From the NCBI GenBank assembly GCA_002304945.1, contig DBPQ01000068.1, forward strand, positions 191 to 10,237: a DNA stretch of 10,047 nucleotides. The letters are read 5' to 3'. Within the stretch, counting starts at the first letter, position 1. Each line of letters opens with the position of its first letter. This document shows, piece after piece, positions 1 through 5,412 of the stretch. The DNA is from Actinomycetales bacterium UBA1416. GTDB lineage: Bacteria > Actinomycetota > Actinomycetes > Actinomycetales > Actinomycetaceae. The translations under genes were made by a program, and so were the position numbers. A model generated the notes under the pieces. That model did not search any database and was not told the DNA's origin. It was given only the letters and a program-made list of their open reading frames with translations.

Positions 1-271
1 CGTGATCGCCTGGGCCTCCTCCGGCCAGGTCGGCTTCAAGGGCTCCCGCAAGTCCACCCCGTTCGCCGCGCAACTCGCGGCGGAGGCCGCGGCGCGCCGC
101 GCACAGGAGCACGGGATGAAGAAGGTCGAGGTGTTCGTCAAGGGCCCGGGTTCCGGGCGCGAGACGGCGATCCGTTCCCTCCAGGCCACCGGACTCGAGG
201 TGGGGTCCATCTCCGACGTGACGCCGCAGGCGCACAACGGCTGCCGGCCCCCCAAGCGCCGCCGCGTCTGA
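1..271 (+). CDS. rpsK: 30S ribosomal protein S11 (3' part, cut by window edge)
   Basis: S11 is a small-subunit platform protein that contacts 16S rRNA near the E/P site. Only the last 89 residues are present. The first base is the third position of a codon that lies outside the window, and the in-frame GTG at 2 is an internal valine, not a start. The visible part carries the conserved run IAWASSGQVGFKGSRKSTP, then QLAAEAAARRAQEHGMKKVEV, GPGSGRE, and the universal tail DVTPQAHNGCRPPKRRRV. This is the usual S11 C-terminus and nothing is missing after it. It precedes rpoA by 108 bp in the expected alpha-operon order, but rpsD does not follow it as it does in mycobacteria and corynebacteria. Confidence 0.97.
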   Translation, partial: VIAWASSGQVGFKGSRKSTPFAAQLAAEAAARRAQEHGMKKVEVFVKGPGSGRETAIRSLQATGLEVGSISDVTPQAHNGCRPPKRRRV

Positions 272-304
272 CCTGTCCGATCTCCCTCTCGAGAGCTTCG
301 AGAC

Positions 305-364
305 GCCCCCGGTGGACCAAGGCCGGGGGCTGAGCACGCCAGGCGTCATATGGCGGACGCCGGC
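305..364 (+). promoter_or_regulatory. Two intercistronic hairpins between rpsK and rpoA
   Basis: The rpsK-rpoA gap holds two potential RNA hairpins. The first is a perfect 8-bp stem, GCCCCCGG (305-312) with CCGGGGGC (323-330), around a 10-nt loop. The second pairs GGCGTC (342-347) with GACGCC (356-361) and can be extended by three G-C pairs across a bulged A at 341. It ends only a few bases before the rpoA ribosome-binding site. There is no T-tract, so these look more like attenuation, RNA-processing or translational-control elements than a full terminator. The function is inferred from position alone. Confidence 0.4.
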
Positions 365-379
365 TGAAAGGAAAGCACC

Positions 380-1393
380 TTGCTGATTGCGCAGCGCCCC
401 TCCCTCACCGAGGAGGTCATCTCCGACCACCGCTCCCGGTTCGTCATCGAGCCGCTGGAGCCGGGCTTCGGGTACACCCTCGGGAACTCGATGCGCCGTA
501 CCCTCCTCTCCTCGATCCCCGGTGCGGCGGTCACGTCGATCCGGATCGACGGTGTCCTCCACGAGTTCTCCACCGTGCCGGGCATCAAGGAGGACGTCGC
601 AGAGATCATCCTCAACATCAAGAACATCGTGGTCTCCTCCGAGCAGGACGAGCCGGTCGTGATGTACCTGCGCAAGCAGGGCCCGGGCGTCGTCACCGCC
701 GGTGACATCACGCCCCCCGCCGGCGTCGAGGTCCACAACCCCGATCTCCACATCGCCACGATCAACGCGAAGGGCAAGCTCGAGATCGAGCTGACCGTCG
801 AGCGTGGACGCGGGTACGTCTCCGCCGTGCAGAACAAGGCGCTCGACGCCGAGATCGGCCGTATCCCGGTCGACTCGATCTACTCGCCGGTGCTCAAGGT
901 GACGTACAAGGTGGAGGCCACCCGCGTGGAGCAGCGGACGGACTTCGACCGGTTGATCGTCGACGTCGAGACGAAGCCCGCGATCGCCCCGCGCGACGCG
1001 CTCGCCTCGGCCGGCAAGACCCTCGTGGAGCTGTTCGGGCTGGCCCGGGAGCTCAACGTCGAGGCGGAGGGCATCGAGATCGGCCCGTCCCCGACGGACG
1101 CCGCCCTCGCCCAGGACCTCGCCCTCCCGATCGAGGATCTCGGGCTGCTGTCCCGCTCCTACAACTGCCTCAAGCGCGAGGGCATCCACAGCGTGGGCGA
1201 ACTCGTGGCACGGTCCGAGGCGGACCTGTTGGACATCCGCAACTTCGGCGCGAAGTCCATCACCGAGATCAAGGAGAAGCTCGCCTCCCTCGGCCTGTCC
1301 CTCAAGGACTCGCCCGCGGACTTCGACCCGTCCATGCACGTCGGCGCCGACATCGACTACGACGGCGACGTCCAGTTCAGTGACGAGCGCTGA
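380..1393 (+). CDS. rpoA: DNA-directed RNA polymerase subunit alpha
   Basis: The alpha subunit dimerises to nucleate RNA polymerase assembly, and its C-terminal domain contacts UP elements and activators. The 337-residue product has the whole family architecture. The N-terminal domain (about 1-230) includes FVIEPLEPGFGYTLGNS, RRTLLSSIPGAAVTSIRIDGV and the KVTYKVEATRVEQRTDFD segment. After a short linker, the C-terminal domain (about 250-315) has RSYNCLKREGIHSVGEL and the helix-hairpin-helix-like LLDIRNFGAKSITEIKEKL. The tail is short and acidic. The start is a TTG preceded by AAAGGA about 7 nt upstream; the resulting N-terminus MLIAQRPSLTEEV matches actinobacterial RpoA, which supports the rare codon. 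It is read with rplQ 22 nt downstream. Confidence 0.98.
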   Translation: MLIAQRPSLTEEVISDHRSRFVIEPLEPGFGYTLGNSMRRTLLSSIPGAAVTSIRIDGVLHEFSTVPGIKEDVAEIILNIKNIVVSSEQDEPVVMYLRKQGPGVVTAGDITPPAGVEVHNPDLHIATINAKGKLEIELTVERGRGYVSAVQNKALDAEIGRIPVDSIYSPVLKVTYKVEATRVEQRTDFDRLIVDVETKPAIAPRDALASAGKTLVELFGLARELNVEAEGIEIGPSPTDAALAQDLALPIEDLGLLSRSYNCLKREGIHSVGELVARSEADLLDIRNFGAKSITEIKEKLASLGLSLKDSPADFDPSMHVGADIDYDGDVQFSDER

Positions 1394-1415
1394 GAAACAC
1401 CTGAAGGAGAATTAG

Positions 1416-1964
1416 ATGCCCACCCCGTCCAAGGGTCCCCGCATGGGTGGCAGTGCGGCGCACCAGCGCCTCATGCTTGCCAACCTCGCCACCGCGCTGT
1501 TCGAGCACAAGGCGATCACCACCACCGAGAGCCGTGCGCGCCGCCTGCAGCCCGTGGCCGAGAAGCTCATCAGCAAGGCCAAGCGGGGCGACCTCCACGC
1601 CCGCCGGACCGTCATGACCACCGTGCGCCGGAAGGACATCGTGGCGGAGCTCTTCGAGGAGCTCGCCCCGAAGTTCGCCGGGCGCGACGGCGGGTACACC
1701 CGGATCACGAAGCTCGCCCCCCGCAAGGGCGACAACGCCCCGATGGCCCTGATCGAGCTGGTCCTTGAGCCCGTCAAGAAGCGCAAGCCGGCCGCGAAGA
1801 AGGTGGCCACGCCTGTCGCAGAGCCCGCGGCCGAGCCGGTCGTGGCGGAGCCCGTCGAGGAGGTCGAGGAGCCGTCGATCGACGACGACCAGTCCGCGGT
1901 GGAGGCCGAGGTCGCCCCGGAGGCCGACGAGGCCGACAGTACGACCGAGAAGGCCGAGAAGTAG
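1416..1964 (+). CDS. rplQ: 50S ribosomal protein L17 with acidic Ala/Pro/Glu-rich C-terminal extension
   Basis: L17 is a large-subunit protein near the polypeptide exit tunnel. Residues 1 to about 120 are the L17 core: MPTPSKGPRMGGSAAHQR, the LANLATALFEHKAITTTESRA segment, EKLISKAKRGDLHARR, and the GGYTRITKLAPRKGDNAPMALIEL motif. The last 60 or so residues are a low-complexity tail, first KKRKPAAKK, then almost only A, P, E, V and D. Extensions of this kind are common in actinobacterial L17 and are probably disordered. The ATG has AAGGAG at 1404-1409, 6 nt upstream, and follows rpoA by 22 nt, so the two are cotranscribed. A strong hairpin begins 15 nt after the stop codon. Confidence 0.97.
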   Translation: MPTPSKGPRMGGSAAHQRLMLANLATALFEHKAITTTESRARRLQPVAEKLISKAKRGDLHARRTVMTTVRRKDIVAELFEELAPKFAGRDGGYTRITKLAPRKGDNAPMALIELVLEPVKKRKPAAKKVATPVAEPAAEPVVAEPVEEVEEPSIDDDQSAVEAEVAPEADEADSTTEKAEK

Positions 1965-1979
1965 CCGACGCTGCTACGC

Positions 1980-2007
1980 GAGGGGAGTCCCGGACGGGGC
2001 TCCCCTC
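1980..2007. terminator. Bidirectional terminator hairpin between rplQ and the convergent ROK kinase gene
   Basis: GAGGGGAGTCCC (1980-1991) pairs with GGGGCTCCCCTC (1996-2007) across a GGAC loop, giving 12 pairs with a single G-T wobble. No U-tract follows, which is typical of high-GC actinobacterial terminators. It sits between the stop codons of two convergent genes (1964 and 2013), so it can serve both strands and isolates the ribosomal operon from truA. Confidence 0.8.
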
Positions 2008-2012
2008 CGTCG

Positions 2013-2768
2013 TCACCGGACCATGTCCCACGCCCGCACGCCGCCGAGGATGCCGGCGGAGTTGTCCGCCACGAGCACGCGTTCCCCGAGCCGGTCGACG
2101 GTCGTGGGGCTGATCCGGCGGGCGTTCCCACCGCCCAGGTAGAGGCGATCCCAGAGGTAGACGGGCTGGAAGCTCTCGACCACGGCGCGGACCCGGCGGG
2201 ACCAGTGCGCGTCCCCCAGCCGGATCCGCTCGTGTTCGCCGAGGTACTCGTCGTACGTCAGGCCCCACTTGACCGTGCCGCGGGAGAGTTCCGCGTGCGG
2301 CGCCAGGATCCCGGAGTCGAAGACCGCGTTGCCGAGGCCGGTCCCGAGCGTGATCACCATCTCCAGGCCGACGCCGGTGACGAGGCCGCAGCCGTGCACC
2401 TCTGCGTCGTTGAGCACCAGGGACGGGATCCCGAGCGCCTCCTCCACCGCCTGGCGCATGTCGAAGCCCGACCACGCCGTGAGGAGTTCGGGCACCACGC
2501 GGGTGCGGGGGCCTGCACGGGTGATGTAGTGGGGGGTGGCCACGACGACGCCGTGCCGGATCATCCCGGGCATGCCGACGGTGACGCGCCCCGCGGGGGG
2601 CAGCTGCCGCGCGAGCGACGCGATCACCGCCAGCAGCCGCTCCGGCGGCAGGGGATAGGGCGTCGCGGCCCGCACGGGCTGGGCGTGCAGGGTGCCCGTG
2701 GCGTCCAGGACCGACGCCTTGATGCCCCCGCCACCGCAGTCGACGGCGAGGGTGGTCGGCGTGCGCAT
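2013..2768 (-). CDS. ROK-family sugar kinase, polyphosphate-glucokinase-like
   Basis: This is a likely sugar kinase that phosphorylates glucose or a related hexose from polyphosphate and/or ATP. The 251-residue product shows the actin-fold kinase motifs in order: phosphate-1 loop DCGGGGIK (10-17), GMPGMI (65-70), LND with the presumed catalytic base D121, phosphate-2 LGTGLGNAVF (141-150), LYLGGGNARRI (209-219), and DNSAGILGGVRAW near the end. These and the TYDEYLG segment resemble the polyphosphate glucokinase branch of ROK. The cysteine zinc motif of classical ROK proteins is absent. Where hexokinases have an E-x-x-H-type glucose-binding segment, this protein reads HAELSRG, keeping the Glu but with no His. 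The start chosen is ATG at 2768 (a GTG at 2798 is also in frame) because of the phosphate-loop spacing and a -10-like TAGCGT 7 nt upstream. It is inverted between rplQ and truA. Donor and substrate cannot be decided here. Confidence 0.85.
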   Translation of the reverse strand: MRTPTTLAVDCGGGGIKASVLDATGTLHAQPVRAATPYPLPPERLLAVIASLARQLPPAGRVTVGMPGMIRHGVVVATPHYITRAGPRTRVVPELLTAWSGFDMRQAVEEALGIPSLVLNDAEVHGCGLVTGVGLEMVITLGTGLGNAVFDSGILAPHAELSRGTVKWGLTYDEYLGEHERIRLGDAHWSRRVRAVVESFQPVYLWDRLYLGGGNARRISPTTVDRLGERVLVADNSAGILGGVRAWDMVR

Positions 2769-2781
2769 GCCTCCGACGCTA
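2769..2781 (-). promoter_or_regulatory. Putative leaderless promoter (-10) of the ROK kinase gene
   Basis: On the minus strand TAGCGT (2781-2776) matches the actinobacterial TANNNT -10 pattern and lies 7 nt before ATG 2768, where transcription would start on or next to the A of the start codon. A GGAGG follows, but only 1 nt before the ATG, which is too close to act as a normal ribosome-binding site. No clear -35 is visible. Confidence 0.5.
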
Positions 2782-2811
2782 GCGCCTCGCCCGTTCACCG
2801 GTGGTGTGGTT

Positions 2812-2825
2812 GCATGGGCCCATGC
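2812..2825. repeat. 14-bp perfect palindrome over the truA start codon
   Basis: GCATGGGCCCATGC is perfectly self-complementary and contains the truA ATG (2822-2824) in its right arm. It lies within the 53-bp gap between the divergent ROK kinase and truA start codons. It could be an operator, or an RNA hairpin hiding the start codon, or chance in high-GC DNA. Confidence 0.45.
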
Positions 2826-3781
2826 CCGTCCGACTCCGCCTCGACTGCGCGTACGACGGCAGCGCGTTCGCCGGGTGGGCCGTCCAGCCCGGCCTGCCGA
2901 CCGTCCAGGGCACGCTCGAGGCCGCGCTCGCCGTTCTCACGCGGGGGCGAAGTCCGCTCACCGTCGCGGGCCGCACGGACGCGGGGGTCCACGCCCGCGG
3001 CCAGGTCGCGCACGTGGACGTCCCGGTGGGGTCGTTCACCACCGCGCCGGGACGGTCGGACAGGAGCCCGGAGGAGGCCTTCGCCAGGCGCCTGAACGCG
3101 CTGGTGGCCCGGGACCGCGGACTCCGCCAGCCGGACGTCGTCGTCCGTGCGGCCACGGTGGCGCCCCCCGGCTTCGACGCGCGCTTCTCCGCTCTCTGGC
3201 GCCGGTACACCTACCGGATCGCCGACCTGGGGGCTCCCCGGGACCCCCTCGCGCGGGCCGCTGTCCTCTGGGTGGACCGGCGGCTCGACGCCGACGCAAT
3301 GGACCACGCCGCCGCCTCACTCGTCGGCGAGCACGACTTCCTGTCGTTCTGCCGCCCCCGGCCGGGTGCGACCACGGTGCGCACCGTCCTGGACGCGCGG
3401 GTGCGCCGGGCGGAGGGCCTCGTCCGCGTCGACCTCCGGGCGGACGCCTTCTGCCACTCGATGGTGCGTGCGATCGTGGGGACCCTGCTCGCGGTCGGGG
3501 AGGGGCGGCGCGAGCCGGAGTGGGTGGCGCAGGTGCTGGGGGCACGCTCGCACGACGCCATGGCGGTGGCGCCCCCGCACGGCCTCACGCTCGAGGAGGT
3601 CGGCTACCCCGCGGACGCCGATCTGGCCGCACGGGCGGCCCAGGCCCGCGCCCGGCGGGATCAGTCCTCGTCCTCCTCGTCGTCGAACACGAACTCGCCG
3701 GAGTCGTCGTCGCGGTCCGCCTCGTCGTCCTCGCCGTCCTCATCGCCCTCGTTCTCCACGTCGGAGGTGAAGGCGGAGTAG
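2822..3781 (+). CDS. truA: tRNA pseudouridine(38-40) synthase, with unusual Ser-rich tail
   Basis: TruA isomerises uridines 38-40 in the anticodon arm of many tRNAs. The 319-residue product begins MPVRLRLDCAYDGSAFAGW, has GRTDAGVHA at 50-58 with catalytic Asp53, then FDARFSALWRRYTYRI, EHDFLSFCRP, DAFCHSMVRAIVGTLL and LTLEEVGYP, the complete family core. After about residue 275 comes a 40-residue tail that is mostly serine, not part of the family fold, and encoded opposite the acidic C-terminus of the minus-strand DUF5709 gene. ATG 2822 fits the family N-terminus; GTG 2801 would add seven odd residues. No Shine-Dalgarno is visible, and the nearest -10-like hexamer (TTGCAT, 2810-2815) is weak. 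A terminator and an antisense gene separate it from rplQ, so it probably needs its own promoter. Confidence 0.95.
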   Translation: MPVRLRLDCAYDGSAFAGWAVQPGLPTVQGTLEAALAVLTRGRSPLTVAGRTDAGVHARGQVAHVDVPVGSFTTAPGRSDRSPEEAFARRLNALVARDRGLRQPDVVVRAATVAPPGFDARFSALWRRYTYRIADLGAPRDPLARAAVLWVDRRLDADAMDHAAASLVGEHDFLSFCRPRPGATTVRTVLDARVRRAEGLVRVDLRADAFCHSMVRAIVGTLLAVGEGRREPEWVAQVLGARSHDAMAVAPPHGLTLEEVGYPADADLAARAAQARARRDQSSSSSSSNTNSPESSSRSASSSSPSSSPSFSTSEVKAE

Positions 3782-4089
3782 TCCTCCTCGTCGGAGTAGC
3801 GCCCCTCCTCCTCGTCGAGGAGGTGCATCGCGGCCTCCTCGGCGCCGACGTCGGCGCGGGCGGGACCCTCGGCGCGGGCGAGGACGTCCTGCTCCTCGCC
3901 GATCTCGTCCTCCGGTCCCTGGTCGGGCTCCGAGACGAGCGCTCCGACGGCGTCGGGCTGGCGGTCGTAGGGCACCTCGGGATCCGCCGTGTCGGGGACC
4001 TCCCGGGCGAGACGCTCATCGAGGTTCTCGGGGTGGCCGTCCGACAGGTACGTGTGCTTGGCCAGGAAGTCACCATCGATGTCGCTCAT
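3661..4089 (-). CDS. DUF5709-family acidic protein
   Basis: This small, highly acidic protein of 142 residues has no known biochemical function. It fits the actinobacterial DUF5709 pattern as I remember it: an ENLDERLAREVPD segment near residues 21-33, a middle block with VSEPDQGPEDEIGEEQDVLA, and then ADVGAEEAAMHLLDEE, the conserved ending of the family. After that it continues with a tail made almost entirely of D and E. There is no signal peptide, membrane segment or cysteine, so it is probably cytosolic and largely disordered. The start at 4089 is chosen because upstream in-frame residues look like translated non-coding DNA. A -10-like CACAAT lies 6 nt before this ATG. Its last 40 codons overlap the 3' end of truA in antisense. 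Confidence 0.78.
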   Translation of the reverse strand: MSDIDGDFLAKHTYLSDGHPENLDERLAREVPDTADPEVPYDRQPDAVGALVSEPDQGPEDEIGEEQDVLARAEGPARADVGAEEAAMHLLDEEEGRYSDEEDYSAFTSDVENEGDEDGEDDEADRDDDSGEFVFDDEEDED

Positions 4090-4101
4090 GCCTCGATTGT
4101 G
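4090..4101 (-). promoter_or_regulatory. Putative leaderless promoter (-10) of the DUF5709 gene
   Basis: On the minus strand CACAAT (4101-4096) is followed by six bases, CGAGGC, and then ATG 4089. This is the spacing expected if the start codon is the first transcribed triplet. The first nine bases, CACAATCGA, are identical to those at the same position before coaA. The GAGG in between is too close to the ATG for a standard ribosome-binding site. Confidence 0.4.
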
Positions 4102-4193
4102 CCATTGTGAGGAGCGCCACGCTCCGACGTTGGGGCCGGGTCGCAACGTCCCCGGCGGCGCCGGCGTGCGACAGCCCTCACACCCCCACCCTT

Positions 4194-4222
4194 TTGACCG
4201 GCCAGTTTCCGGGCAGTAGGCT
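4194..4222 (+). promoter_or_regulatory. Promoter of the rplM-rpsI operon
   Basis: TTGACC (4194-4199) as -35, a spacer of exactly 17 nt, then TAGGCT (4217-4222) as -10 of the TANNNT type. This is the best housekeeping-sigma promoter in the window. Transcription should start near 4227-4229, giving a 5' leader of about 120 nt before rplM. The region from 4090 to 4193 holds no gene I can support. Confidence 0.8.
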
Positions 4223-4230
4223 AGGGATTC

Positions 4231-4328
4231 GTTGTGATCCTGCCTGGTGTCTCCCACTCGCCGGCAAGCCGTGCACAACAGTCGCGAGATCTGACCACTT
4301 GACCTGCCGCCCAACCATGAGGCGGGTC
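4231..4328 (+). promoter_or_regulatory. Structured 5' leader of rplM-rpsI (candidate autoregulatory RNA)
   Basis: The predicted leader can fold into three helices read by eye. P1 pairs GTTGTG (4231-4236) with CACAAC (4274-4279). Nested inside, P2 pairs TGCC-GG (4241-4247, bulged T) with CCGGCA (4261-4266). P3 pairs GACCTGCC (4301-4308) with GGCGGGTC (4321-4328), 8 bp with one wobble and a 12-nt loop, and ends 8 nt before the AAAAGG ribosome-binding site. P1 starts just after the predicted transcription start. Ribosomal protein operons are often controlled by leaders that bind their own product, so binding by L13 or S9 is a hypothesis, not something the sequence proves. Confidence 0.45.
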
Positions 4329-4350
4329 ATCACACGAAAAGGCTCTGCCA

Positions 4351-4794
4351 GTGCGTACGTACACACCCAAGCCGGCTGACATCACCAGGACGTGGCACGT
4401 CATCGACGCCACCGATGTCGTGCTGGGTCGTCTGGCGGTCCAGGCCGCCACCCTGCTGCGTGGGAAGCACAAGCCGATGTTCGCCCCACACGTGGACACC
4501 GGCGACTTCGTCATCATCGTGAACGCCTCGAAGGTGGCGCTCACCGGACAGAAGTCGGAGAAGAAGATGGCGTACCGCCACTCCGGCTACCCGGGCGGGC
4601 TCAAGGCCGTGAGCTACGGCAAGCTGCTCGCCACCCGGCCCGAGAGGGCCGTGGAGAAGGCCGTCGCCGGGATGCTCCCGAAGAACTCGCTGGGCCGTGC
4701 CCAGCTCAAGAAGCTGAAGGTCTACGCGGGCCCCGAGCACCCGCACGCGGCACAGCAGCCGCAGGCCTTCGAAATCAACCAGGTGGCTCAGTAG
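4351..4794 (+). CDS. rplM: 50S ribosomal protein L13
   Basis: L13 is an early-assembling large-subunit protein. The 147-residue product is family length and carries WHVIDATDVVLGRLAVQAA, LLRGKHKP, DTGDFVIIVNASKVALTG, YRHSGYPGGL and the C-terminal MLPKN...KLKVYAGPEHPHAAQQP block, ending in the actinobacterial INQVAQ. The start is GTG at 4351, with AAAAGG (4337-4342) 8 nt upstream; the encoded MRTYTPK aligns with other actinobacterial L13 N-termini. It is the first gene of a two-gene operon, 29 nt ahead of rpsI. Confidence 0.97.
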   Translation: MRTYTPKPADITRTWHVIDATDVVLGRLAVQAATLLRGKHKPMFAPHVDTGDFVIIVNASKVALTGQKSEKKMAYRHSGYPGGLKAVSYGKLLATRPERAVEKAVAGMLPKNSLGRAQLKKLKVYAGPEHPHAAQQPQAFEINQVAQ

Positions 4795-4823
4795 CCCCGC
4801 CCGGAAAGACATCGAGGAGAAGC

Positions 4824-5306
4824 GTGGCCGAGACCACAGACATCATGGAGGGTGAGGAACTCTCCACCTACACGTCCGAGACAGCCGTCGCCGCCGCCAC
4901 CCACGGCCAGTCGATGACGGCCCCGGGAGCCGGGACCGGACGCCGCAAGGAGGCGATCGCCCGCGTTCGTCTCGTCCCGGGCTCCGGGTCGTGGACGCTC
5001 AACGGACGGTCCCTCGAGGACTACTTCCCGAACAAGCTGCACCAGCAGCTCGTGAACTCGCCGTTCGTGCTGCTCGGCCTCGAGCAGCGCTTCGACGTGA
5101 TCGCGCGGATCCACGGCGGTGGCATCTCCGGCCAGGCCGGTGCGCTCCGCCTCGGGATCTCCCGTGCGCTCAACGAGATCGACGTGGAAGCCAACCGCCA
5201 GACGCTGAAGAAGGCCGGCTTCCTGACGCGCGACGCGCGCGCCATCGAGCGGAAGAAGGCCGGACTGAAGAAGGCCCGCAAGGCGCCGCAGTACTCCAAG
5301 CGCTGA
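4824..5306 (+). CDS. rpsI: 30S ribosomal protein S9
   Basis: S9 is a small-subunit head protein whose extended C-terminal tail reaches the P-site tRNA. The product has 160 residues. The S9 core begins near residue 35 with GTGRRKEAIARVRLVPGSG and includes LNGRSLEDYFP, IHGGGISGQAGALRLGISRAL and LTRDARAIERKKAGLKKARKAPQYSKR, the universal tail with its terminal Arg. The first 33 or so residues are an acidic/Ala-Thr-rich extension typical of actinobacterial S9. GTG at 4824 is chosen because GAGGAG lies directly upstream (4814-4819); an ATG seven codons later is a weaker alternative. It is cotranscribed with rplM and followed by a perfect terminator hairpin. Confidence 0.97.
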   Translation: MAETTDIMEGEELSTYTSETAVAAATHGQSMTAPGAGTGRRKEAIARVRLVPGSGSWTLNGRSLEDYFPNKLHQQLVNSPFVLLGLEQRFDVIARIHGGGISGQAGALRLGISRALNEIDVEANRQTLKKAGFLTRDARAIERKKAGLKKARKAPQYSKR

Positions 5307-5317
5307 CCCGGACAACC

Positions 5318-5347
5318 ACGAATGCCCCGCTCCGGCGGGGCATTCGT
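5318..5347 (+). terminator. Terminator of the rplM-rpsI operon
   Basis: ACGAATGCCCCGC (5318-5330) pairs perfectly over 13 bp with GCGGGGCATTCGT (5335-5347) around a stable TCCG loop, 11 nt after the rpsI stop. There is no long U-tract, as is usual in high-GC actinobacteria. Confidence 0.88.
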
Positions 5348-5380
5348 CATTCCGGCTCCACCGCGGCGCGGCTCCACGGG

Positions 5381-5408
5381 TAGCATCGAGCCACCTGCGT
5401 CGAAGGAA
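5381..5408 (+). promoter_or_regulatory. Putative -10 and ribosome-binding site of the DedA-family gene
   Basis: TAGCAT (5381-5386) fits the TANNNT -10 pattern, placing transcription start near 5393. AAGGAA (5403-5408) lies 4 nt before ATG 5413. The leader would be about 20 nt. No convincing -35 is visible 16-18 nt upstream. Confidence 0.5.
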
Positions 5409-5412
5409 CCGG

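Noticed and set aside
272..379. Absence of rpsD between rpsK and rpoA
   Set aside because: rpsD lies here in mycobacteria and corynebacteria but is located elsewhere in Streptomyces and, as I recall, in Micrococcales, so this is a lineage trait rather than a loss.
3661..3781. Serine-codon repeats taken as a tandem repeat array
   Set aside because: The apparent repeats are simply Asp/Glu codon runs of the minus-strand gene; no fixed unit or spacer is present.
2692..4110. Long plus-strand open frame over the ROK kinase start, truA and the DUF5709 region
   Set aside because: It crosses two real genes out of frame and is Arg/Gly/Pro-rich at first and Val/Leu-rich opposite the acidic gene, which is composition rather than protein.
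4107..4379. Short plus-strand open frames between the DUF5709 gene and rplM
   Set aside because: They overlap a clear promoter and leader, lack ribosome-binding sites and show no recognisable sequence.
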